Shown: piece after piece, positions 1-6,086 of the stretch | Numbering within the stretch: the first letter of the stretch is position 1 | How the letters are laid out: every line of letters begins with the position of its first letter | The notes under the pieces: model-generated | Database searches by the model: none | What the model was told of the DNA's origin: nothing | The model's input: the letters and a program-made list of their open reading frames with translations, nothing else | Source: Candidatus Latescibacterota bacterium | GTDB taxonomy: Bacteria; JAAXHH01; JACQVL01 | Reading direction: 5' to 3' | NCBI GenBank assembly: GCA_016209865.1 | Contig: JACQVL010000119.1 | Location: 1-8,531 of the forward strand | Length of the DNA stretch: 8,531 nucleotides | Made by a program: the position numbers and the translations under genes

Positions 1-851
1 GCGCAGGAGAACGACTGGTCTCCCTCAGCCACCGGGGCGACCTCCGGCGGATCGCTCGTCGGCGGGGTGATGGGTAGGCGTTGATCGAACCCGAATCGGT
101 GCACCCCCTCCCCGACCTCCTGCCAGGGCGACGGCTCCGGCATCCCGGTCGCCGGGTCCCGGTGGGGACGGACGGTCACATCCCGCACGGGCAGGGCGGC
201 CGGGCGGCCGAACGGGTCGGTCGTCCACAGCCAGACGAGGTTGCAGTCCCGGTGGACGAAACAGGAGACGGTCTGCTCCACCCCATCCACGACCAGCCGG
301 ATGCGGAGCAGGCCGGTGCTGATGTCGAGGCGCTGGGTGTCGACGCTGACGCGGCGCGGGTCGACGTGGAGGAACACCTGCCCGCACGGCCACGGCCGCG
401 GCCAGGGCTTGCTGTACCCGGCACGCATCCGATCCACGTACGCCCGGTATTCCGGGTCGTGCTCCACCCCGTTGATCCAGTCGATCTCATCCGGCCGCTC
501 CCGACTGAGCTGCTCGCTGATCCCGTCGGTCACGACATGTTTTTCCTGGAACGGACGATCATCCTCAGCCGATTCCTTCTTCTCCTGCCCCTCCCGTTTC
601 ACCCGTTCGCTGATCCGTCTGACCATCGCCACGAATTCACTGAACGGCTTGAGGTCTTTGATGAACTCCTCACTGTGACGGATGTCCCAGGTATCCGTCT
701 TGCCGAGATGCAGGACGATCGCATCTGGCCTCACCGTGACGCAGACGCCCAGGTCGCCGTTCCCTAACAGCATCCCCTCGAAGAAGTCCGGGTTGGGGCC
801 GTCCCAGGTCAGGCTGTGCCGCCGGGCGAAGCAAGGGACATCCTCAGGCAT
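1..851 (-). CDS. GH95-like / DUF5703-type protein, N-terminal part (runs off left edge)
   Basis: An open frame reads without a stop from an ATG at 851 to the window edge, giving 283 complete codons; the C-terminal part is outside. The start is backed by an AGGAG at 858-862, six bases upstream. Residues 12-60 hold the telling features: a Trp-Asp-x-Pro-Asn stretch, then MLLGNGDLG (27-35), then LHLGKTDTWD (47-56). This order (good-quality 'GNGDLG' followed by a Gly-Lys-Thr-Asp-x-Trp segment) is typical of the N-terminal beta-sandwich of DUF5703 and GH95/GH65-like carbohydrate-active proteins. Residues about 160-210 form further beta-rich sequence (QVFLHVDP, LDISTGLLRIRLVVDG, VSCFVHRDCNLVWLW) consistent with the same sandwich. 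The catalytic (alpha/alpha)6 barrel would lie beyond the window. No signal peptide is visible, so a cytoplasmic location is likely. Function as a glycoside hydrolase is inferred from the family; substrate unknown. A separate transcription unit from the DUF1854 gene is likely because 162 bases with repeats lie between them. Confidence 0.75.
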   Translation of the reverse strand, partial: MPEDVPCFARRHSLTWDGPNPDFFEGMLLGNGDLGVCVTVRPDAIVLHLGKTDTWDIRHSEEFIKDLKPFSEFVAMVRRISERVKREGQEKKESAEDDRPFQEKHVVTDGISEQLSRERPDEIDWINGVEHDPEYRAYVDRMRAGYSKPWPRPWPCGQVFLHVDPRRVSVDTQRLDISTGLLRIRLVVDGVEQTVSCFVHRDCNLVWLWTTDPFGRPAALPVRDVTVRPHRDPATGMPEPSPWQEVGEGVHRFGFDQRLPITPPTSDPPEVAPVAEGDQSFSC

Positions 852-857
852 CTTGAA

Positions 858-862
858 CTCCT
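858..862 (-). promoter_or_regulatory. Shine-Dalgarno for the GH95-like gene
   Basis: AGGAG on the minus strand, six bases before the ATG at 851. It fixes the start of the edge-truncated gene, which lies just outside the inverted heptamer repeat arrays. Confidence 0.7.
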
Positions 863-873
863 ATCTTACAATA

Positions 874-895
874 GTGACGAGTGACGAGTGACGAG
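874..895. repeat. Heptamer tandem repeat, array A (GTGACGA x3)
   Basis: Three perfect head-to-tail copies of the heptamer GTGACGA plus one base, in the 162-base gap between the GH95-like gene and the DUF1854 gene. It is the inverse of array B at 987-1008, matching it at 21 of 22 positions. The two arrays could therefore form a 22-bp stem around a 91-base loop. No gene is visible between them. The repeat lies only 12 bases upstream of the Shine-Dalgarno of the downstream gene, so it is probably part of that gene's transcribed leader. Confidence 0.8.
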
Positions 896-986
896 CAAGA
901 ACAAAATCATGGGATAATCTCACGCTGGATGACAGCAGGATGGTTCCGCCTGAAGAGACGACCCCACCTACGTGTTCCCGCTTTTA

Positions 987-1008
987 CTCGTCACTTGTCA
1001 CTCGTCAC
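987..1008. repeat. Heptamer tandem repeat, array B (inverse of array A)
   Basis: On the plus strand this reads as three CTCGTCA-type units, one of them with a G-to-T... variation (TTGTCAC in place of TCGTCAC). It is the reverse complement of array A with a single mismatch. It begins five bases past the end of the DUF1854 coding region. A copy in the same orientation (array C) lies just upstream of that gene, so the DUF1854 gene sits between two direct copies. Confidence 0.75.
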
Positions 1009-1013
1009 CGCTC

Positions 1014-1517
1014 TTACACCACCGCACGAATCAGCCGCCGGCTCCGCCGGTCGAGGTGATGCACATCCCGGATTTCGTACCGGTTGCCGTGGTCGTCCGT
1101 GATCACGATGCGGCCGGGCGCGATCTCGGCGATGTGGTCGCGGATGCCTTTGAACGCGATCGTCGTCGCTCCCCGGTCTGTCTCAACGTCGAGATACGAA
1201 CGATCCGACTTGCTCCACATCCGGTTGATCCGCACGATCCGGGGGGTAAAATAGCGCCAGCGGAGCTCGTCATCCACGACCTGCTGCGACTGGGCATCCA
1301 GCGCCGTGACATCGATGATCATCCCGATGTAGGCGTCATCCGCGTCGAAGAAGGCCACGTACTTGCGCTCATCTGACAGCGGGAACGCCAGCCGGACCCG
1401 GACATCCTCATACGTCTGGCCGTCCACCGTGAGGACCGGGGGAACGTCCGGGACGCGCGTGAGCCGGACCCGTGCGGGATCGAGGAAAGATGATGGGAGG
1501 GGATCATCAAGTTGCAT
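1014..1517 (-). CDS. DUF1854 family protein (ABC-transporter-associated)
   Basis: A 167-residue soluble protein with no signal peptide or membrane segment. Residues 42-90 contain FPLSDERKYVAFFDADD, then YIGMIIDV, then a Leu-Asp-x-x-Ser-x-x-x-Val run and ELRWRYFTPRI. Residues 100-155 contain LDVETDRG, then a GRIVITDDHGNRYEI segment, and the protein ends LDRRSRRLIRAVV. This is the characteristic layout of DUF1854. Members are commonly encoded next to an exporter-type ABC protein, in loci that databases label cyanophycin-metabolism associated. That arrangement is seen here: the ABC gene ends 48 bases upstream on the same strand, so the two are probably co-transcribed. The molecular function is unknown. 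I chose the ATG at 1517 over an in-frame GTG at 1550 because the GTG lies inside a heptamer repeat and precedes a non-conserved stretch. The Shine-Dalgarno (AGAAG) is weak. The cyanophycin link comes from family knowledge; no cyanophycin gene is in the window. Confidence 0.85.
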   Translation of the reverse strand: MQLDDPLPSSFLDPARVRLTRVPDVPPVLTVDGQTYEDVRVRLAFPLSDERKYVAFFDADDAYIGMIIDVTALDAQSQQVVDDELRWRYFTPRIVRINRMWSKSDRSYLDVETDRGATTIAFKGIRDHIAEIAPGRIVITDDHGNRYEIRDVHHLDRRSRRLIRAVV

Positions 1518-1542
1518 TGAAGTTCTTCTGTCTCTGTCTTTA

Positions 1543-1557
1543 CTCGTCACTCGCCAC
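1543..1557. repeat. Heptamer repeat, array C (two units)
   Basis: CTCGTCACTCGCCAC on the plus strand: two units of the same heptamer as array B, in the same orientation, one unit with a T-to-C change. It fills much of the 48-base gap between the ABC transporter stop and the DUF1854 start. Together with the adjoining bases it shares TTTACTCGTCACT with array B, making an imperfect direct repeat around the DUF1854 gene. Confidence 0.65.
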
Positions 1558-1565
1558 TGTCTCTT

Positions 1566-3758
1566 CTATCCTTCCACCGCCACCACACTTGACACGTCCC
1601 GGTGGAGCTGGACGAGCCGGTAATAGACCCCGCGCCGCTCTAAGAGCTCTTCGTGCGTCCCCAGTTCGACCGGTCGGCCGCGTTCGAGGACGATCAGCCG
1701 GTCGGCGTCCCGCAGGGTGGACAGCCGGTGGGCGATGGCGAACGTCGTGCGTCCCTCCATCAACCGGCCGAGCGCTTCTTGAATCTTTTTCTCCGTCTCC
1801 AAGTCGAGGGATGACGTCGGCTCGTCGAGAATCAGGATGCGCGGGTTGTGCAGGATCGCGCGGGCGATCACGATCCGCTGCCGCTCCCCTCCGGAGAGCC
1901 GTCCGCCGCGTTCTCCGACCAGGGTATCGTAGCCGTCCGTGAGCTTGACGATGAATTCGTGGGCGTTGGCCACGATCGCCGCTTCGATCAACTCCTCCCG
2001 CGTCGCGTCCGGCTTGCCGAAGGCGATGTTCTCCGCCACCGTCCCGGCGAACAGGAACGGGTCCTGCTCCACATACCCGATCTGGCTCCGAAGATCGACG
2101 AGCCGCATCCGCCGGATGTCGACCCCGTCGATCAGAATCTGGCCGTCCGTCACGTCGTAGAACCGGCAGAGCAGCTTGATGAGCGTCGATTTTCCCGCGC
2201 CGCTGTGGCCGACGAGGCCGATCGTTTCTCCCGGCTCGACGGCCAGGGTCAGGGTCTGCAGCACCGGCCGATGGGCCTCGTACCCGAACGTCACGTCCCG
2301 GAATTCGACCCGGCCGGTGAGATGGGGCATGGGGACGGCGCCCGGCGGGTCGTAGACTTCCGGCGTGCTATCGATCACCTCGAACGTCCGGCTGATGGCG
2401 GTCATCATCTCCGGCACCCAGTCCGCCATGCTGGTCAGGTACTGCACCGGCCCGTAGAACATGCCTAAGTAGCCGAAGAACGCCATCAGCGTCCCTAACG
2501 TCATCGTCCCGTCTTGCACCTGTTGGCCGCCGGACCACCAGATGAGCAGCCCGCCGGTGGCGACGATGAACGCTAAGATCGGACGGACGGTGCGCGACCG
2601 GGCGTGGATGTGACGCTCCGCCTCGTAGACCTTGTAGCTGTCCTCCTGGAGTTGTGCTGTCTGGCGGTCCTCCTGGGCGAAGATTTTGACCACCTTGATC
2701 CCGGAGAGGGCGTCCGTCACCCGCGCGTAGAACAGCGCCCACTTGTCCCACGACTTCCCGTAGTACCAGGCGAGGTGGCTCTCGATCTTGACAGAGGCGA
2801 TGACGATCAGGGGGATCGGGATGAGGACGAGCGCGGCTAAGCGCCAGTTCATGGCGAACAGCACGCCCCCCATCCCCAGGACGAGCAGGCTTTGCTGGAG
2901 GCACTGCGGGGCGAAGTCGATCCAGAAATGATGGATCGACCGGGCATCTCGTGAGACGCGTGCGACGACTCCGCCCGTCTGATGGGTGTCGAAATACCGT
3001 AATTGCAGTCGCTGGAGGACGCGGAGGAGGGCGGTCCGGGCGTCGTACGCGAAGAGGTCCCCTAAGGCGCTGGTCAGACGCCCGCTCACGATCGAGATCA
3101 CAGTGTTCCCTATCCGGGCTGCGGCTAAGGCGAGGACGAGCGGCATCAGGAGGCCGAACCGGGCGGGGATTTTCAGGACGTCATCGACGAGCACCTTCGT
3201 CAGGTAGGGCGGGAGCAGGTCGAGGAGCGATCCGGCGGAGGTGATCAAGAGGGCGACGACCAGTTTGTGCCAGTGGGGCACGCAGAACATCCAGAGCCGT
3301 CTGAGGGTGCGGAAATGGACGGTCCGGGCTGCGCGCTCGGTCTCCTGCGCCTGTTCTGTCCGGATGGAGGGCAGCCAGGCGTCCGGCCTGGCGTCCCGGC
3401 CGATGAGGCCTTGCAGGAGTTCGACCGCCCGCGAGAAATCCTTCGACCCGGCGTAGGTGAACCGGAGGAGCCGTCGAGGCCGGCCGGCGACGGTCGCCAT
3501 GAGGGCACTTGACCCGACCAGCGGGTCGATCGTGACGGTCGAGATGTCCGCCAGCGCCAAATCGTGGTGCGTCACCCACCGGCCGCCTGCCTGCGAGACG
3601 ACGAGCAACCGGCTCTCGGCCACGATCAGGTAGGTATCCCCTAACCGGCCGTCCGGGGCGAGGTCGGAGCGACACGCGAACCGGATCGCGCCGTCACGGA
3701 CAGGCAGGGCGGTGATCGCGTGCCGTAGTGTTTCCGGGAGGTCGCTGGCGAGAAGCAT
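1566..3758 (-). CDS. ABC exporter half-transporter with extra N-terminal domain (cyanophycin-locus type)
   Basis: A 730-residue fused permease-ATPase, longer than the usual 580-620 of such half-transporters. Residues 1 to about 150 form an additional soluble domain with beta-strand-like segments (DTYLIVAESRLLVVS at 41-55; RRLLRFTYAG at 95-104). It may resemble a PH-like fold; that is inference. The membrane domain spans about 160-460, with hydrophobic segments near 165-183, 203-225, 285-303, 305-323, 391-408 and 420-440. The nucleotide-binding domain has Walker A GHSGAGKST (517-525), a Q-loop Gln at 565, signature LSGGE (621-625), Walker B ILILDE (641-646), D-loop SLD (650-652) and the H-loop His 677. 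All ATPase motifs are intact, so it should be active, probably as a homodimer in the inner membrane. The substrate is unknown. The partner DUF1854 gene follows directly. The start at 3758 has no clear Shine-Dalgarno, so the true start could differ slightly. Confidence 0.93.
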   Translation of the reverse strand: MLLASDLPETLRHAITALPVRDGAIRFACRSDLAPDGRLGDTYLIVAESRLLVVSQAGGRWVTHHDLALADISTVTIDPLVGSSALMATVAGRPRRLLRFTYAGSKDFSRAVELLQGLIGRDARPDAWLPSIRTEQAQETERAARTVHFRTLRRLWMFCVPHWHKLVVALLITSAGSLLDLLPPYLTKVLVDDVLKIPARFGLLMPLVLALAAARIGNTVISIVSGRLTSALGDLFAYDARTALLRVLQRLQLRYFDTHQTGGVVARVSRDARSIHHFWIDFAPQCLQQSLLVLGMGGVLFAMNWRLAALVLIPIPLIVIASVKIESHLAWYYGKSWDKWALFYARVTDALSGIKVVKIFAQEDRQTAQLQEDSYKVYEAERHIHARSRTVRPILAFIVATGGLLIWWSGGQQVQDGTMTLGTLMAFFGYLGMFYGPVQYLTSMADWVPEMMTAISRTFEVIDSTPEVYDPPGAVPMPHLTGRVEFRDVTFGYEAHRPVLQTLTLAVEPGETIGLVGHSGAGKSTLIKLLCRFYDVTDGQILIDGVDIRRMRLVDLRSQIGYVEQDPFLFAGTVAENIAFGKPDATREELIEAAIVANAHEFIVKLTDGYDTLVGERGGRLSGGERQRIVIARAILHNPRILILDEPTSSLDLETEKKIQEALGRLMEGRTTFAIAHRLSTLRDADRLIVLERGRPVELGTHEELLERRGVYYRLVQLHRDVSSVVAVEG

Positions 3759-3777
3759 AGTGATAAGGAGAAAATGG

Positions 3778-3797
3778 ATTCCCGCTTGCGCGGGAAT
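3778..3797. repeat. Perfect palindromic intergenic element (ATTCCCGC / GCGGGAAT)
   Basis: ATTCCCGC, a four-base TTGC loop, then GCGGGAAT, flanked by GG and GAC. This is the core of a dispersed repeat very widespread in bacterial genomes (a GGATTCCCGC...GCGGGAATGAC type). It lies 19 bases upstream of the ABC transporter start. In RNA it would be an 8-bp hairpin close to the translation start, but no T-run follows, so it is not an ordinary intrinsic terminator. It may act as a processing or stability element, or simply be a mobile-derived repeat. Confidence 0.7.
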
Positions 3798-3813
3798 GAC
3801 AGAAGAGAGACGT

Positions 3814-3841
3814 TTCGTCCTTCGTCCTTATTCCTTCGTCC
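3814..3841. repeat. Heptamer tandem repeat, array D (TTCGTCC x4, one degenerate)
   Basis: Four head-to-tail 7-base units on the plus strand: TTCGTCC, TTCGTCC, TTATTCC, TTCGTCC. The unit differs from that of arrays A to C, but the period is the same and GACGA is common to both (GTGACGA against AGGACGA when read on matching strands). It lies in the 113-base gap between the BtuF-like gene and the ABC transporter, 16 bases from the palindromic element. Confidence 0.75.
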
Positions 3842-3844
3842 TTT

Positions 3845-3868
3845 CTAAAATAGCCGCCTGAACGACGG
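3845..3868 (-). terminator. Possible weak intrinsic terminator after the BtuF-like gene
   Basis: Read on the minus strand: CCGTC, loop GTTCA, GGCGG (five pairs including one G-T pair), then CTATTTTAG. It starts three bases after the stop codon of the BtuF-like gene. The stem is short and the T-run is only four, so termination would be partial at best. Confidence 0.35.
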
Positions 3869-3871
3869 TTG

Positions 3872-4858
3872 TCAACGTCTGTCTGCTCGACCGGATGGAG
3901 CGGATGTCTGCGGGAAGAGGTCCGGATAGAAACACCGGGCGAGGTCTTCGACCCCTGAGATCGCGCGCGGGCCGGGCCTCAGGAGGTGCTCGGCCGGGAC
4001 TGCGTACACCCGGCGTGCTCGTCCCGCCTTCGTCTCACGCCAGCCCGTCAGGTCGTTCGCCGCCTGTTGCGCGCGCTGGCTGACCCGGTCGGGGGATTCA
4101 TCCGGACTGTTGGTGGTGATGATCACATCCGGATTCTTGACGACGATCTGTTCGAGGCTGTAGACGCCCCACGTTTTTCGTCTCAGGTCGTCCGCCACGT
4201 TCCGGCCGCCGGCGCGTTCGATGATGTCCGTCGTGAACGTACCCGGACCGGGCGTCCAGTGGGCGGTCTCGTCGGGGTTTCCGATGAACACGGCCGGACG
4301 TTGGGTGGCGGGGACGCGGCGCACCTTCGCCGCGACCGCGTCGAGCCGCTGGCGGAGCGACCGGATGAGCGCATCCACGGCGGCCTCCTGGCCGGTCAGC
4401 GTCCCGATCGTCCGGATCGCGCTGAAGATATCCTCGACCGTCTGCGGGTCGAGGACGACGACCGGAAGGCCGACGGCTCGGAGGCCGGCGATCAGGTCGG
4501 CCGGATCATCCCGCGTGGCCAGCACGAGGTCGGGCCGGGCCGCGACGATCGTCTCGACGCTCATCGTCGTCAGCCCGCCCATCGACGGCTTGCGCCGGGC
4601 CTCAGGCGGATAGTCACAGCGTTCGGTCACCCCGACGACCGAGGAGCCCAATCCGAGGGCGAATAGGATCTCCGTGTTGCTCGGGATGAGGGAGACGATC
4701 CGGGCTGGAGGACGGGCAAGGGTGATCGTCTGGCCGGTCGCGTCCGTGACACTGACCGGCCAGGGAGATGGGTGAGCGAGAGCAGGGGAAATCAAGAGGA
4801 GCAGAAACAGGCCAGAAGAACATCTCATGAAACCGGGATGGGGCCTCTCGATGTTCAT
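3872..4858 (-). CDS. btuF: BtuF-like cobalamin/metal-chelate ABC substrate-binding protein
   Basis: A 328-residue periplasmic binding protein of the BtuF/FhuD (Peripla_BP_2) fold, which normally delivers cobalamin or an iron chelate to an inner-membrane BtuCD-type importer. A Sec signal peptide (hydrophobic run FLLLLISPALA, cleavage after Ala 28 likely) is followed by the hallmark RIVSLIPSNTEILFALGLG (53-71), VVGVTERCDYP (74-84) and a PGPGTF with a DIIERAGGRNV (211-221). NPDVII (242-247) completes the second lobe. The ATG at 4858 has a GAGG six bases upstream; the internal ATG at 4828 has no such site, so the longer form is preferred. The start lies 22 bases after the stop of the selenoprotein gene, implying one transcript. 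No permease, ATPase or outer-membrane BtuB gene is in the window, so the partner must be elsewhere. The C-terminal tail (from about 316) is Ser/Arg-rich and not conserved. Ligand identity is inferred from the family; cobalamin is the best guess. Confidence 0.88.
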   Translation of the reverse strand: MNIERPHPGFMRCSSGLFLLLLISPALAHPSPWPVSVTDATGQTITLARPPARIVSLIPSNTEILFALGLGSSVVGVTERCDYPPEARRKPSMGGLTTMSVETIVAARPDLVLATRDDPADLIAGLRAVGLPVVVLDPQTVEDIFSAIRTIGTLTGQEAAVDALIRSLRQRLDAVAAKVRRVPATQRPAVFIGNPDETAHWTPGPGTFTTDIIERAGGRNVADDLRRKTWGVYSLEQIVVKNPDVIITTNSPDESPDRVSQRAQQAANDLTGWRETKAGRARRVYAVPAEHLLRPGPRAISGVEDLARCFYPDLFPQTSAPSGRADRR

Positions 4859-4880
4859 ACCTGACCTCAGCGTGCCGTGG

Positions 4881-5477
4881 TCACTGTCCGGACCGGGATC
4901 GCTCCCCAGTCACGACGCGCAGGATCTCCTCCAGATGGCCGATCGGGGGACGGTCGGCCGCATCCTGAGCGATGTACTTAAACCGGAGGGTTCCAGTCTG
5001 ATCAATCAGGAATATGCTCGGAATGACCTCAACCCGCTTGTCCGTGGGCTTTTCGAGCTTGTAGGTCTTGACGACCGCGCGCAGGGAATCGACAGCGACC
5101 GGGAAGGGAATGGGTTTGCCAGCGGTGTTGAGAAAGTCCCGTGTCTGGGCCACGCCTTCCGGGCTGACGTAGATCACTTCGGTGTTGTACCGGGTGATGC
5201 GATCGTAGTCGGTCAGCAACTGAGCCAGTTGCTTCTGGCAGAGGGGTCACCAATACCCGATCCAGCCCCGGTAGAAGACGAGCAGGACGTTTTTCTTGCC
5301 CTTGAACTCTTCCAATCCAATCGTCTTCCCGTTCACATCCGGCAGCGTAAACGCCGGGGCGGGCTGGCCGATCTGCGGGGCTCTGACGGCTTGGGCCCTG
5401 GCGGGCGCCACGAACACAAGCCCGGCTGCGAGAACACTGGCCACGAGGACACTTGGACGAGCGAGACGGTATGGCAT
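4881..5477 (-). CDS. Peroxiredoxin/TlpA-like selenoprotein, UxxC motif (in-frame TGA read as selenocysteine)
   Basis: A continuous frame of 198 residues runs from an ATG at 5477 (GGAG at 5483-5486) to a TGA at 4881-4883, broken only by one TGA at 5247-5249 (residue 77). Residues 1-28 are a Sec signal peptide ending APARA. IGQPAPAFTLPDVNGKTI (36-53), then NVLLVFYRGWIGYW, then U77-P-L-C80 and QKQLAQL follow: the AhpC/TSA-thioredoxin layout in which the first cysteine of CxxC is replaced by the TGA. The C-terminal half keeps EVIYVSPEG, PFPVAVDS, VIPSIFLIDQTGTLRFKY with the cis-Pro region and an amphipathic final helix, so the family sequence is conserved on both sides of the TGA. A hairpin fitting a bacterial SECIS lies just after. 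Probable role: periplasmic thiol peroxidase or thiol:disulfide reductase. It is first in an operon with the BtuF-like gene, behind a strong promoter. Alternative: a nonsense mutation or base error in a Cys codon (TGC/TGT to TGA). sel genes are not in the window. Confidence 0.85.
5215..5249 (-). promoter_or_regulatory. Bacterial SECIS-like stem-loop with its Sec UGA
   Basis: The UGA is at 5249-5247. On the mRNA, AGCAACUG (5233-5226), loop GCU (5225-5223) and CAGUUGCU (5222-5215) form a perfect 8-bp stem inside the coding region. The loop begins 21 bases after the UGA and its first base is G. As I recall the bacterial consensus, the apical loop lies 16-37 bases after UGA, has a G among its first two bases, and sits on a stem of 4-16 bp or so. 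All are met. The three-base loop is at the short end. Function is the recruitment of SelB with Sec-tRNA; inferred, not shown. Confidence 0.7.
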
Positions 5478-5558
5478 AGGGGCTCCGCTGAAGAGGTGGG
5501 TGTTGTCCCGTTCATCCTCAACACGGGCTGGATGAAGGGATCGCCACTGACTTCAGAC

Positions 5559-5587
5559 ATAATAACACCCCGTGCTCCTCATGTCAA
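5559..5587 (-). promoter_or_regulatory. Sigma70-type promoter for the selenoprotein-btuF operon
   Basis: TTGACA (perfect -35) at 5587-5582, a 17-base spacer, and TATTAT (five of six to TATAAT) at 5564-5559. Expected start of transcription is near 5552, leaving a leader of about 75 bases to the ATG at 5477. It lies in the 146-base gap after the OB-fold gene, so the operon has its own strong promoter. The leader contains a 6-bp inverted repeat (GTGTTG...CAACAC) of unclear meaning. Confidence 0.75.
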
Positions 5588-5623
5588 GTCGCCTGTGTGT
5601 CCGGCCGCCAGGGATCTGAAAGG

Positions 5624-6037
5624 TTACTGGCTGTTCTGCTGGGCGTTCCCCTTGACCGGAGGAGTCGTGATCACTTTGTGAGAGGATTCGATCATGACCA
5701 AGCCATTGCCCACGACCTCGGGGAGTTTCACGATCGATCCCAGGTCAAACCCATCGCGGATCTTCCCCTTTACACCCACGTGGGCGCCCTTGCGGGGAAC
5801 CCCTTTCTCGGAGACGACCCACAATGTCCCCGTGCCATCATCAACCTGGTACACACCACGTCCCAAGATGGAGTAGTTTTGAACGACGTTCCCTTCCACG
5901 CCGACCTCGCGGTTGGTGTAGCGATGTGGATCGGCAAGCATCTGGTCGATGGTCGTTTTCTTGCAGGCGATGAAGAACAAGACCAGCGCGGCCAACAGGG
6001 CTACGATGACGACACGGAGTATGGCAATATATTTCAT
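5624..6037 (-). CDS. Small OB-fold-like lipoprotein of unknown function
   Basis: A 137-residue protein. Residues 1-24 are a long hydrophobic leader (AILRVVIVALLAALVLFFIA) ending at Cys 25; FIAC is an imperfect lipobox, so it is probably a lipoprotein, otherwise a single-pass anchored protein. From about 44 to 118 it has short beta-strands with glycine turns: REVGVEGNVVQNYSIL, GVYQVDDGTGTLWVVS, HVGVKGKIRDGF and VGNGLVMIES. This is the five-strand OB-fold pattern seen in tRNA_anti-like and periplasmic stress-type (BOF) proteins. The 'VDDGTGTLWV' strand is typical. A DNA/RNA role is unlikely for an exported protein; ligand unknown. ATG at 6037 is chosen over an adjacent GTG at 6040; AAGG lies four bases upstream and AGGT nine bases. 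It starts 49 bases after the DUF4382-like gene, so probable co-transcription. Low-complexity tail KGNAQQNSQ. Confidence 0.7.
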   Translation of the reverse strand: MKYIAILRVVIVALLAALVLFFIACKKTTIDQMLADPHRYTNREVGVEGNVVQNYSILGRGVYQVDDGTGTLWVVSEKGVPRKGAHVGVKGKIRDGFDLGSIVKLPEVVGNGLVMIESSHKVITTPPVKGNAQQNSQ

Positions 6038-6086
6038 CACGCCTTACCTGTCCCTTCCAGTTTATCAAGGCAACCGGGGAATATCC

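Noticed and set aside
81-767. A 228-codon open frame on the plus strand, antisense to the GH95-like gene
   Set aside because: The minus-strand frame has a good Shine-Dalgarno and recognisable family motifs; the plus frame is a shadow of high-GC coding.
874-1008. CRISPR array
   Set aside because: Units are 7 bases, joined head to tail, with no spacers; the two arrays are inverted to each other.
1515-1550. Upstream GTG start for the DUF1854 protein at 1550
   Set aside because: The GTG is part of the heptamer repeat array C and the added eleven residues are outside the family's usual extent; ATG at 1517 preferred, though its Shine-Dalgarno is weak.
4859-4880. Cobalamin riboswitch before the BtuF-like gene
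   Set aside because: Only 22 bases separate it from the upstream gene, and the 75-base leader at 5478-5552 is too short and lacks a recognisable B12 box.
5247-5477. A stand-alone 76-residue protein ending at the TGA, and a separate 112-residue protein from 5219
   Set aside because: They are in the same register, together make one peroxiredoxin-like fold, and the second has only a TTG as start with no Shine-Dalgarno, inside the SECIS-like stem. Treated as one Sec-containing gene.
4827-5681. A 284-codon plus-strand open frame crossing the selenoprotein gene and its promoter
   Set aside because: It covers the promoter and the intergenic gap without any family signal; the minus-strand reading explains the conserved motifs.
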